Assembly: GCA_020310875.1 (NCBI GenBank)
Contig: CM035422.1
Span: 51,593,894 to 51,657,893 of the forward strand
DNA: 64,000 nucleotides
Reading direction: 5' to 3'
Source: Ceratopteris richardii
Lineage: Eukaryota > Streptophyta > Polypodiopsida > Polypodiales > Pteridaceae
In this document: positions 1 to 9,214 of the stretch, one piece after another
Position numbering within the stretch: position 1 is the stretch's first letter
Layout: every line of letters begins with the position of its first letter
The notes under the pieces: generated by a model
What the model saw: the letters and a program-made list of their open reading frames with translations, nothing else
Told to the model about the DNA's origin: nothing
The model's database searches: none
Translations under genes and position numbers: made by a program

Positions 1-657
1 CTTAGGGCACATGTATATAAGTCACTTTGTGACTTTGTAGATACTTTTTTGCCATTGTGAAGAAGGAGCTCTCAAAAATTTCGAAATTGCCTCTTACTTG
101 CCAATTTCCATCTTCTCTTTGATCTTGTATGTGTGTGTAATGCTTGGAATGTGTGTGTAGGATTGTTGTCTATCCCTCCCCACTGTTTTTGAGCTATTGT
201 AGTGTGTGTTTGAGCTTGTAGGAGTTGTGGCGTGAGTGTGGGTGCTTCCCGCCATTCATTATTTTGGTCATAACTTGAAGCAAGGTTGTCAGAATCGAGT
301 GAAACTACTTCTATAGATGCGTCTCGTCAAGAGCTTCGAAACGAGTACCCTATTGACTATATTCAGGGTTCGGAGTTGGGAGAAATCCTTGATTTACTGA
401 AAACTGTTGTAAGAGGTATCTCGGCAGACACCTTCAGTCTTTCAGTGAGTTTGAGAGGTGGATTAGTCTTTTCTCATGCATATCAGCTGAACCACTTCAT
501 TTTCCATCATGTGTGCACATGTCTTCATACACTTGGTTAGGTCGTTTGATCGGATTGACATATAGGCATGTGTCAATTTCCCACTATATGCACTTGTGTT
601 GCAAATGAGGTATAGTCTCTTTGGCACAAGTCCTTGAGTCTTCTTGACTTAGGTACA
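1..657 (+). repeat. G1 5' LTR, right-hand part
   Basis: This is the sequence upstream of the primer-binding site at 666. A TATA-like motif (tgtatataag, 11-20) suggests that U3 lies mostly outside the window and that R and U5 follow here. The LTR probably ends at the CA near 657, a few bases before the PBS. There is no partner LTR in the window because G1 has lost its 3' end, so both borders are approximate. Small ORFs here (286-540 +, 573-779 -) show no family resemblance and are treated as chance. Confidence 0.6.
11..20 (+). promoter_or_regulatory. TATA box of G1 LTR
   Basis: The motif tgtatataag is the only good TATA match upstream of the PBS and sits where a Pol II promoter of an LTR is expected. 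Confidence 0.5.
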
Positions 658-665
658 CATGTTTT

Positions 666-683
666 TGGCACCGTTGTCGGGGA
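666..683 (+). promoter_or_regulatory. G1 primer-binding site (tRNA-Asp type)
   Basis: The 18 bases tggcaccgttgtcgggga match the complement of the 3' end of plant tRNA-Asp (TGGCGCCGTTGCCGGGGA, from general knowledge) at 16 of 18 positions. Both mismatches are G-to-A or C-to-T. This is the site where minus-strand DNA synthesis would start. Confidence 0.75.
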
Positions 684-1447
684 ACACTCAGCTAAGGTGC
701 CTTCGTGATGGTTATAGATCAAGTGTGATGGAATCATACTTGTAGAAGTGAACTCGTTCCGTGGCAAGTAGTCAATCACTTCAGCACTTGTTACTTCACA
801 TTCTGGAGGTGTGTGTAATGAGTTTTTAGGTTTAGGGTTAGTAGGAAGGGAGAGTAAGAGGAGTAGGGGTTAGGTTAGAAGGAGAGGAGAGAAGGAGAGG
901 AGTGAAGTAGGAGTAGGTCAAGACCAAGAAAAATCTCAAAACATTTGCCAAGTTAGTGTAGTTCAGTTTCAGTCACCAAAAGTATAAAAACCAAAAAAAT
1001 TAGTTCATTTCTCTACTGTTCTGAAAGGCAGTATCGTGGACGAGCAGCGACCGGTATCGTGAGTGTGGTATCGCGCGCTACAGGCTAACAAGGCTAGGTA
1101 TTGAGCTCAAGCTGCAATCAGGACACCACAAAGGTAAGAGTCAACAAGAATTCCTTGTCAAAAACACACCAAAAGTGCTCCAACACATGATTAATTGCAC
1201 ATTCAGTATCGTGGGGGGGAAACAGTTTGTTTTTTGAGCTTTCTTGAAAGAGACAGTAGGCTAGGAGTGAGGAGTGTTGAGAGAGAAGCAAGGGGGTGTA
1301 AAACGTTTTTGCATTTGGAGGTATTTTGGCTTGAGTATCACGATCGGTTGAGTTTTTGGTATCGTGATACCAGAAATTCCCTAGTATCGCGATACTCGCC
1401 GAAGTATTGTATCGCCGGTCACCAGCCTTGGTATCACGATACCACTC
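684..1447 (+). other. G1 untranslated leader
   Basis: No protein similarity is visible in any frame. Positions 840-930 are purine-rich (gga/gag repeats). From 1031 the leader becomes a dense array of GTATCG-type palindromes, listed separately. Retroelement leaders usually carry packaging and dimerisation signals; that role here is inference. Confidence 0.6.
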
Positions 1448-1506
1448 GTGGTATCGTATCGCCGGGTTAGTATCGCGATCTTTCCTTGCCAAAGTGGTAT
1501 CGTATC
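1031..1506. repeat. Cluster of GTATCG / GGTATCGTGATACC palindromes
   Basis: At least ten copies of GTATCG or its variant GTATCAC occur. Three form near-perfect palindromes: ggtatcgtgatacc (1359-1372), agtatcgcgatact (1383-1396) and tggtatcacgatacca (1429-1444). The remaining copies are half-sites near 1031, 1053, 1067, 1206, 1335, 1409, 1450, 1470 and 1496. Spacing is irregular, so this is not a simple tandem array. I do not see the motif in G7, though the corresponding leader of G7 is outside the window. Confidence 0.85.
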
Positions 1507-2211
1507 AATTGTGCCTAGACCTGCTGTCAAGTATGAGGGAGGCGCATACATAGACAAAATGGGTCACATCTACATAGTGACCGAATTTCCGGAGTTGATC
1601 AATGAAAGGGGAGATTTAGTGGAACCAGAAAACTCAGGAAGAACAAACCCTAAGGAGCTAGTGACGACTCCTAGAGGTAGATCCCAAGTAACACGAGTCT
1701 TGAGAGGAGACTGATGCCTCAAGAAGACTACCTATTGGAAGTCTATATGATCCATGGATTAGACTTATTGCTTCAAACAGACTTACAGGCTCCAGGGAGA
1801 GAAGAAAGCCCTATGACATTTTATGAGCTGAAGGATCCAAAAGATGAAACCAGAATCACATACCTAGACAAAAATCAGAGAAGATACTGGTTGGTTAGTG
1901 CCTTGGACAGGGCTCGACTGAAATACATGGGTGTTCCTGTATTCCCTCAGAGAGATCAGGCAACTACTTCGCAGAACCCCTTTGGAAATCAACAAGAAAC
2001 AGAACACACCACGTCAGGACAAACCAGCCTACGAAGTATGCCAAACCGTACCCATGTACAATTTGTGACTCCAGGTGTGCAAACACACAATCAGGCCCCC
2101 GCAAGGGTAGCTAATCAGTATCGACCACCAGTAAGACCACGACCACCAATAGGAGGACAACCGGGAATGCCCCCAGTTAGACCAGCAGTTCCTGTTCCCT
2201 ATAACGCCTAG
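1448..2211 (+). pseudogene. gag: G1 gag, N-terminal region
   Basis: Two overlapping reading frames (1448-1714 and 1714-2211) align with the gag start of G7: the G1 stretch around KYEGGAYIDKMGHIYIV parallels FKDGRYEDRQGCVYIF in G7. The second part ends in a Gln/Pro/Arg-rich linker. A frame change at about 1712 separates the pieces. The true start codon is unclear. The product would be the matrix-like part of Gag, which assembles the cytoplasmic particle. Confidence 0.6.
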
Positions 2212-2220
2212 ACCATCAGA

Positions 2221-2811
2221 GCCAATGAGAAGACTGAGACCTATCCAAGTGGCCAAATGCGTAAGAAATCATTATGATGGAATGGGAGAACCCTACGATC
2301 ACATTGCTGAATTTTAACAAGTTCTAAGGGCAGAACAAGTAGACGACTTCTTTGTGCAGTATGAGTCTTTTGGACTCACCCTCACAAGAACGGCTCTGAC
2401 TTGGTTCCAGCCATTAGATCCTAATCAGTTTGGAAACATGGAGCAATTTTTTCAAGAATTCATTAGGGAATTCACTAAGAGAGGGATTAAACACAATTTT
2501 GCATCTTTAATCCACAGTTTTAAACAGAACCCTAATGAAACAATGAAAACAGTTGCCCGAAGATTCAATCAGTATGTGGATAGATGCCCAGTGGCTGAGA
2601 GACCACTCAACAAAAAATGATTTCATTATTTTTGGATGGACTCATGAATGGAACCCTAAGAACCTTAGTTTATGTGAAGAGTTTACAAACCCTAAATGAA
2701 TGTCTCCAGGAATGCATTGATTTAGAAGATAACCTAGCTAAGGACCTCAAGAGCACACCCAGCCCCACTAAATCAAAAGACTCGTGAAGTACCATTACTT
2801 CCAACTCCAAT
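2221..2811 (+). pseudogene. gag: G1 gag, capsid region
   Basis: The capsid-like (retrotrans_gag type) core starts near QVAKCVRNHYDG and runs through FGLTLTRTALTWFQPL and FQEFIREFTKR, all alignable to G6 and in part to G7. There is a stop at 2317-2319 (TAA) and another at 2618-2620, after which the same frame runs through several stops. The next recognisable segment, TLRTLVYVKSLQTLNECLQE, lies in another frame at about 2650-2710. Confidence 0.65.
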
Positions 2812-2814
2812 CAT

Positions 2815-3765
2815 ATGGAAGAATTAGCGGAGCTACTAGTAAAGAAACTAGGAGTCCAGGGGCAAAGAATTTACCAACACCCAGCCCAAGGAGTGCCTAT
2901 GCTACGAAGATGTAGTCTATGTGGAGGAGATCACCCCACACACATGTGTGTGAGAGGAGAGACCGGTGCACATCAAACATACCCATACAACAGACAGAAC
3001 CAACAAGGAACCACTTTGTATTGCCACATAGAACAAAAATACACTAATCACACCACTGAAAATTATCCATTCAATAGGCAAACACGACCTTTCCAACCAC
3101 CACAGTACCGGCCATATGGATATCCACCTAGAGAGCAAGGCAGAGAGATGCCCAGATACAATCCCTATCCAACACCAGCAGGAGCACCAAGACCATATGA
3201 ACAGTCGCCGTATCCACCACCACAACCAGTGTTAGGACCCCAACTATCACAACCTCAACAGGTAGTACCTATGAAGTATGCCCAGCCAGAAGAAAATTTG
3301 GAAAGAGCCATAGTGCGAGCATCATCAACAATCAATGTGGAATCAGCTAACCCTAGATATGAGCTCCCACCAGGGGATTATTACCCATATGAAGCCAACA
3401 TGTTAGAGTACGAACCAACCTATGATTCGGCTTATTATGGATATGAAAACTATGACTAGAGCTATGGAACTGAGGTAGCGACTCTAATGTATACCACTCC
3501 TAAAGCGCAACCACCCATGAGACCAACCATTAGACCACCTGTGCCAAGAGGACCGTGTTATAGATGCGGAGGAGACCATTTTATTAGAGAGTGCCCTCGA
3601 CCTTAGAATCCACCACCACCTAGGACTTGGGAAGGATATTGCAATGATTGCGGAAAGGAACATCTTTTCAGGGACTATCCTAAGAATCCAACCAAAGTCC
3701 AAGATACTACACCAATCAACGTAATTGAGGTAATAAAAGGATCTGGAAGTGATAAGGAGTATACA
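2815..3765 (+). pseudogene. gag: G1 gag, nucleocapsid with three zinc knuckles
   Basis: A 214-codon frame (2815-3459) carries knuckle 1, CSLCGGDHPTHMC, at residues 33-45, followed by a long Pro/Tyr/Gln-rich tail. After a stop at 3457-3459 the region continues with CYRCGGDHFIREC (about 3556-3600) and CNDCGKEHLFRDY (about 3640-3680, last Cys replaced by Tyr). All three have the CX2CX3HX4C spacing of family A, one residue shorter than the canonical retroviral knuckle. They would bind RNA during packaging. Confidence 0.7.
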
Positions 3766-4674
3766 GTGCCATTAAAAGCCATTACAAGAGCTCAGAAAAG
3801 GCAACAAAAAGGAAAACAACCAGAACAGGAACAAGAGAGCGATAAAACAATAAGCCCTAAAGTTCAGGTCGTTGAGGATTCTGAGGACCCACGTGAGAGT
3901 ACCCAGAACACAAAAGCACGAAAATGGAAGGACAGAAGAGAAAAACTCAAAGATAAATGGGCAAAAAATGAGAGTCAAAAAAATAAAAAACAAATCCGAA
4001 ACAAGAATGAGCATAAAGAACAAAGGATTCAGGAGGAGATTCCAGCGGCACCACTTATCCAAGAGATAGAGAAACCAGGATCAATTCTAGCTGACCCAAA
4101 ACTAGACGACTTAGACATGTGGCTGAAAGCTTACTAGGCTAGAATTAAGATGGGTCCGAATGTAGAGCAACACGAAAACCTTTACCCACAAGGGGAATTA
4201 GAAAAAGAAAGACTAGCGATATGTAGAAAGCTTATAGAGGTGGCACAAGCAACCCTAGAAAAGGCTATCCCAGCTCTACCAGAGACAAGGATAGCAGATG
4301 ATCAATACGAAGAATGTGTCAAATACAAAGGTAAAGAACTTAGAAGGAAGTATGACAAAGGTGAACAAATGAAAATTCAAGATGAACCTGTGTCAATAAT
4401 ACCGGACTTAGAGGCAGAATGGCCGAAGGAATTATGGAATAGACTCCGAGAAGAACAATGGAAGAAAAATGGAGTATCGAAGCCTCCTTTTGAGGAAATA
4501 GATGTAGAAGTTTATCAACCAAATCCCAACCTGGAGGAAGTATATGAGGAAGTATCAAGACTCGATAGAAATAGAGAGGAAACCCTGAGTGTTTCAACCT
4601 TACCTAATTACATGGGAGAATACGAAAAGGAGTCTATAATAATACGAGCACCCACAGTACATGGACAAGGATAA
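3766..4674 (+). pseudogene. G1 gag-pol linker, charged
   Basis: Two frames, 3766-4137 (123 codons, Lys/Glu/Gln-rich) and 4150-4674 (174 codons), are separated by a single in-frame stop. The segment LDMWLKAY at the end of the first corresponds to LDTLIKAYKGRIQEG in G7, which shows the linker is shared within family A. No enzymatic domain is recognised; the composition suggests a flexible, largely unstructured region. Confidence 0.55.
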
Positions 4675-4737
4675 GGAAACTTAGAAAAGAGTTCACACAA
4701 TCTAACGGAACTAAAGAAAACAAAAGTACAATGAAAA

Positions 4738-5343
4738 TTGACTGTGAAAGAGTTACTTCAACTTAAGCCACAATTATGGAGACAATTAGCAAGCCAATTA
4801 GAATTAGAGCCAGAGAAGGAAGAAAAGGAAGGAAGGGGAAAAGAAAACACTTATAAGATACAAATCCCAGTTGATAAAGTGGGAGAGTTTAGTGAAGGAG
4901 ACGAAGGTAATACATGTCTACCTGTTGCTTACAATGGGTACATGACCAAGGCTATCCTAGACATGGGAGCCGGGGTAGGAATTGCCACCAAAGAGATTTG
5001 GGATAAATGGGGAAAACCTGCCTTACGACCCACACGCATGAAGCTCCAATTAGCAGATGGTCATGTGGAGAAACCCCTAGGAATACTGGAAAGAATCAAA
5101 TTAACGACCTATGGAGTTGAATTTGAGCACACACTAGCCATTTGTAAATTCAAAAAGGCTAATAATTATGAGATGATATTAGGACGACCCTTTATGAGAC
5201 AAATGCGGGTAGTGCAAGACTGGGGAAGAGATTCATTGTACCTACAACATCAAGGAAATACAACCAAGATAAACTTGCACACCTTTTCCTACAGAGACGT
5301 CCCTCCACTACAATGGAATCCCCATACACAAGGAGGAAGATGA
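4738..5343 (+). pseudogene. pro: G1 retropepsin (protease)
   Basis: This 201-codon frame aligns with the G7 protease over its whole core. The active-site motif reads LDMGAG (D75, M76, G77) where G7 has LDSGSG, so the conserved Ser of the D-S/T-G triad is replaced by Met. The second hallmark, MILGRPF, lies at residues 146-152. The product would be the aspartic protease that cuts the Gag-Pol polyprotein; the Ser-to-Met change probably inactivates it. The annotated start is simply the first Met in an open frame, since Pol is normally made as part of a polyprotein. Confidence 0.8.
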
Positions 5344-5985
5344 CCTATCCATTCATAGTGCTGGATCGAGTGATCAATCATGGATGCACAAGGACGCTTA
5401 GTTATGGATGTGCAAAGAAGCCAAGAAAGAGGACAGTAAAGGACAAATGTGGCCTATAGGACATCCTAACTACCGACCAGTAGAGGACCCAAGGTACATG
5501 CCTCAAATCTTTCCGGATGAGACCTTTGAACCACATGGATGGATGGAAATCTTAGCCACCTTAGATGTGTGCGTGAATGAGGAAGTCTTGACAATGAACG
5601 AGTGCATAGATGAGGAAGGCTATGGTGTAAATCTTTATATGGTTGTCCTTCAAGAAGTAGAAGAAGGGGAAATCTTGGAAAAAGAATGGAAAGAGGAATA
5701 TGAGAGTATAGAAATGGAACCAGAATTTGACTCCAAAGAGAGTTACCTAGACACCCTTCAAAGCAAAGAGGGACAAGTACCAACAAAGATCTTAGCAATC
5801 GAAGCTTCTTCCATGGTACAAAAGCAAGCGGAAGACATGAGTAAGACAGAATTGGACCAAGATCTTTTTGAAGTTCCTGAACATTTCAAAAGATATGAAG
5901 TAGAAGAGAGAAAGGTAGCCATTCAAATGCCTAAACGAGAGGCAAGAGACGGAGAAGCATAGGACAACAAAGAACAAACAAAAAA
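5344..5985 (+). pseudogene. G1 PR-RT linker, acidic
   Basis: The main frame is 5408-5962 (184 codons, rich in Glu/Asp/Lys). FEPHGWMEILATLD matches FEPYGWNQILATMD in G7, and the end (VPEHFKRYEVEERK) matches VPANFKTYEVENRL in G7, so this is the conserved family A spacer between protease and reverse transcriptase. No known fold is apparent. Confidence 0.6.
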
Positions 5986-7055
5986 ATGGTAGTAACAGTG
6001 GAAGACGGAGAAGAACGATGCACATACATAGGCAAAGATGTATCAGTAGAGGAGGAAGAGGAACTCATACAACTGATCCAAGAATATCGAGACGTGTTCG
6101 CGTGGACGTATAAGGATCTCAAGGGCGTGGAACCTTCAATTTGTTCTCATAGGATACCAATGACGGCAGATGCAAAACCATCAAAACAACGCCCATATAC
6201 ATATAACGAGGTCTACACTGCTAAAATTAAGGAAGAAATAGACAAACTATTAGCAACAGGATTCATATACGAGATAGAACACACCGAGTGGGTATCGCCA
6301 TTAGTAGTTGTGCCTAAGAAAAATGGAAAATTGAGGGTGTGCATTAACTTGAAAAAGTCAATGTAGCCACCATACGTGATAGCTACCCATTACCCATCAC
6401 AGACCATCTATTGGAAAGAGTAGCAAGAAAGGAAGTCTATAGCTTCTTAGATGGATTCTCCGGATACAACCAAGTGGCTATTGCTACTGAGGATCAACAT
6501 AAGACCGCGTTCGTGACCAAATGGGGAGTCTATGCTTTCACGGTGATGCCTTTTGGACTCACTAATGCACCTGCTACTTTCCAATGATTGATGTGTCATG
6601 TTTTCAAGGAATTCCTGAAAAAGAGCATGGAAGTGTATGTAGATGACCTATGTACATACTCTAATCAAAGACGAGATCATATTCTAGAGTTGAGAAAAAT
6701 ATTTAATAAATGCCGCCAGTATCGAGTTTGCCTAAACCCAGAAAAATGTGTCTTCATGGTAAGACAAGGAAAGATCTTAAGACACATAGTCTCCAGAAAT
6801 GGAATATCCACGGATGAGGACAAGATTAAGGTAATCTTAGAGCTTCCAAAACCTAAGAATGCGAAGGAAGTACAAGCATTTATGGGACATTGTGGATATT
6901 ATCGTCGATTTATCCACATGTATGCCATAATGGCCAAACCTTTGTATGGCCTCTTAACTCAATTCACTTGGACAGAAGAGTGCGAGAAAGCATTCAATGA
7001 GTTAAAAAAGAGACTTAGCACAGCCCCAATTCTGAAAACGCCGAATTGGAACAAG
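5986..7055 (+). pseudogene. pol: G1 reverse transcriptase
   Basis: Frame 1 (5986-6366) contains the fingers, with DVFAWTYKDLKGV and VVVPKKNGKLRVCINLKK. A frameshift at about 6357-6362 moves the palm into another frame (YSFLDGFSGYNQ, FGLTNAPATF). A TGA at 6586-6588 interrupts it, and frame 3 (6588-7136) holds the catalytic YVDD at residues 17-20 and the thumb (LNPEKCVFM). The product would copy the RNA genome into DNA. The catalytic box itself is intact but the gene is broken. Confidence 0.85.
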
Positions 7056-7300
7056 CCTTTTCATATTCATGTTGATGCCTCTAATTATGCAATAGGATGT
7101 ATCTTAGCCGAACCAGTGGATGAAATAGACCATTAGGCTTTACTGTACTTAGTCAATAAACCTTGTAACACGGGAAGTGGTTCTTACTATTAATGGAGTT
7201 CGACTTTGAAGTGGTAGTAAAAAAAGGAAATACGCATGTAGAGCAGGCCACCTTTCTAGGTTAACCCATGAAGAACCGCCAAGTGGAGTACCCGATGATC
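7056..7300 (+). pseudogene. pol: G1 RNase H, internally deleted
   Basis: The domain starts normally (HIHVDASNYAIGCILAEP) but jumps at about 7130 straight to DH-stop-ALLYLVNKPC. Compared with the G7 RNase H, about 55 residues carrying the catalytic Glu are missing. The stop at 7135-7137 stands where G7 has Gln. Remnants continue to about 7260 (LLLMEFDFEVVV) in a shifted frame. Confidence 0.7.
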
Positions 7301-7314
7301 TACCTGACACTTAT

Positions 7315-8592
7315 TTGTTTAATCTGGAAGTTTGTCCAAGGTGGGAAGAGAAACTAATTCCTATACTCACCCATGGCCCACAACACTCAATCAATAAGGA
7401 TAGCAAAAAGGAAATTCTCCAATCAAAAAATTTGCACATTATTGCTGGGAGCGTGTACTATAAGGAACCCAATGGAGTTTTGCTAAGATGTGTCGAGGAG
7501 GATGAACAAAAGAAGCTAATCGAACAAGCACATGTGAACAAATGGAGAACACATCAAGGGATTCATGGAACCATCCGAGAATTAAAAAGATTAGGAGTGT
7601 ACTGGCCTGACATACCCAAGGATGTCCATGATTATGTAAGTAATTGTTTAGAATGCCAGGAGACAATCCTAGAGGATCATATGTCCATACCTTTCTCAAC
7701 CATAGCACCCAATTGGAGTAAAACATTGGTTAAATTCCTAAAGATCAGAGAGCATGAGGAAGGAATTAGCTTAACAAGAAAACGATCCCTAGAAGAAATG
7801 AGCAAGGATTACGTACTTATGGGAAAACAATTGTTTAGGAGAGGAAAAGATAACTGTAGCTCAAGCGTAAGCACCACCTCCTTTACTTGTCAATCCGCGG
7901 AGACGTGAGGACCGGTATGAAGACCACGAGCAAGTGAAGGCACAAGTGTGTGAGTGAAAGCACACAAACATGCACACACTTACACACACACGCGCACAAA
8001 GTAAGATCAAAGAGAGGAACAATGGAAAGCTTAGATTGAAAAAGAGTTCTCTTACCAAAGTTCTATTCTCTAACAAGCTAACCCCAAAAATGAGCTCTCT
8101 AGCTCTTTTTATAGTTTTTTGACTAGTTTTGGCCCTGTCCAGACCTAGTGTCCGGCCTAGTTAAAAATTAGGTTCCAGGGTTTATTTGAGGGCTCAAACG
8201 AAGTCTAAAAATTATGAAAATTGGTACGATGGTACTTCTAATACTCCTCAAGCTCGAGGACTCCTCGGCTTGAACAAAATGGAGTTACAAAAAATAGATA
8301 ATGGTATTTACAATGGTTTTTAGTGATGAAAATCACTATTTTTGTAGGGGATTCTTCTGAAAATTTGACATACACTTCTTGGAGCTCCCTACTTGCTCCC
8401 TTTCCTTGTGTGTCCACCTTTTGATGTGCTTCCATGCTTTGTCCTTGACTTTGAGCTTCAACAATAACCAATTACAATTATGCATGCATGAAGGAGAATA
8501 TCTACCCATATTAGAGATGGCACATGCAAGTGCTGCGGGAGGTCATTTTTCAGCTGAGAGAACTGTCAAAATGATCCTCTTTGTCGGCTACT
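7315..8592 (+). pseudogene. pol: G1 integrase N-terminal part, split by a solo LTR and truncated
   Basis: Frame 7315-7854 resembles the G7 region before integrase (RVSPDW-type tether, then KQLFRRGKDN). It resumes at 8464-8592 after the inserted LTR, reading on in the same frame through LEMAHASAAGGHF, the His-His half of the HHCC zinc domain. An upstream segment (YWPDIPKDVHDYVSNCLEC) resembles a second HHCC-like module also present in G7 (60.0-60.1 kb). The catalytic core is absent because the element is cut at 8592. Confidence 0.75.
7855..8463 (-). mobile_element. Solo copia LTR (C1 family) in G1 integrase
   Basis: The 609-bp block begins TGTAGCTC and ends TTCAACA on the plus strand, so the LTR reads TGTTGAAG...GAGCTACA on the minus strand. 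It is flanked by a perfect 5-bp target duplication, ataac (7850-7854 and 8464-8468). Its first 290 bases (minus strand) match the C1 3' LTR at 20171-20459 closely. Removing it with one duplication copy restores the integrase reading frame of G1. No internal sequence remains, so it arose by LTR-LTR recombination. Confidence 0.9.
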
Positions 8593-9001
8593 ATAGGTAA
8601 TTCTCACCGTACAAGTGCAGATCGAGAACAACACTACTTCTGCACAACATTCTTAGGGAAAGAGTACCACGTTCACAGAGACTTATCAGTACTTCGCAGT
8701 TCAACAAGGAGAGGAGCACTACTTTGTACATCTAACAAAATGATTCGTCACAACGATCCACAGTAATCTTCAGACAACGGTCCAACGTCTTACTGAATGG
8801 ACTAAATTCACCGTGTAACCGAGATTGACAGATAACAACACAGAACACAACAGAGTACGCAGAGTTTAGACCAGACACACTACAGCAATACTTAAGGTTC
8901 ACTGCACAAACTCACTCAAGAAAGAATAACACAACTACACACAACTACCCAAAGTAATCAGAAACTAAACAACACACACTGCCGCAACATTCAGATAGAT
9001 A

Positions 9002-9020
9002 ACCAGACGAACAGTCTGGT
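9002..9020 (-). promoter_or_regulatory. LTR hairpin ACCAGAC-N5-GTCTGGT
   Basis: A perfect 7-bp stem with a 5-nt loop sits about 60 bp downstream of the TATA box, hence near the predicted 5' end of the element RNA. The same CCAGAC/GTCTGG stem with a different loop occurs in the LTRs of G3 and G4. Confidence 0.6.
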
Positions 9021-9077
9021 GATAACACGAGAATTAGGCCAAAATTCCCCGCGCTTTGGAGCACTTCTTTTCATTGC

Positions 9078-9086
9078 TTTATATAG
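9078..9086 (-). promoter_or_regulatory. TATA box in G2 3' LTR
   Basis: ctatataaag on the minus strand, repeated at about 18497-18505 in the 5' LTR. It lies about 90 bp inside the LTR start. Confidence 0.6.
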
Positions 9087-9214
9087 AAAGTGCAAATAGG
9101 TGCGTAACCACCTTTCGCACGTGTTCTGCCACGATTTCCGTTACATCTGTCCTAATCCGATGGCCGACTAACACTGGCACGCCCGGTGGACTTGAACCCG
9201 CAAGTTTTACAAAA

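Larger units (their letters stand above)
1..8592 (+). mobile_element. G1: degenerate Ty3/gypsy retrotransposon, family A, 3' end lost
   Basis: Order on the plus strand is LTR end, tRNA-Asp-like PBS, palindrome-rich leader, gag, protease, RT, RNase H, then integrase zinc domain. Each block matches the better-preserved family A copy G7 (54-64 kb, minus strand) by eye. Coding sequence is broken by many stops, by a frameshift near 6360, by an RNase H deletion near 7130 and by a solo copia LTR at 7855-8463. The element stops inside integrase at 8592, where the truncated LTR of G2 begins, so its integrase core and 3' LTR are missing. The 5' LTR runs off the left edge. There is no chromodomain in the part present; lineage (Athila/Tat-like or a separate plant clade) is inferred from the PBS and domain order only. 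Confidence 0.9.
8593..9173 (-). repeat. G2 3' LTR, truncated
   Basis: It matches 18012-18592 base for base in length. The LTR start (TGTTAGTCGGCC on the minus strand) is at 9173; the last 363 bp of the LTR are missing. It contains a TATA box (9078-9086) and a hairpin (9002-9020). Confidence 0.92.

Noticed and set aside
1118-1492. Open frames on both strands in the G1 leader
   Set aside because: They result from the GTATCG palindromes; no similarity to G7 or any protein is seen.
1031-1506. CRISPR-like array
   Set aside because: The repeated word is short, unevenly spaced and palindromic, with no constant spacer length, and the context is a plant retroelement leader.
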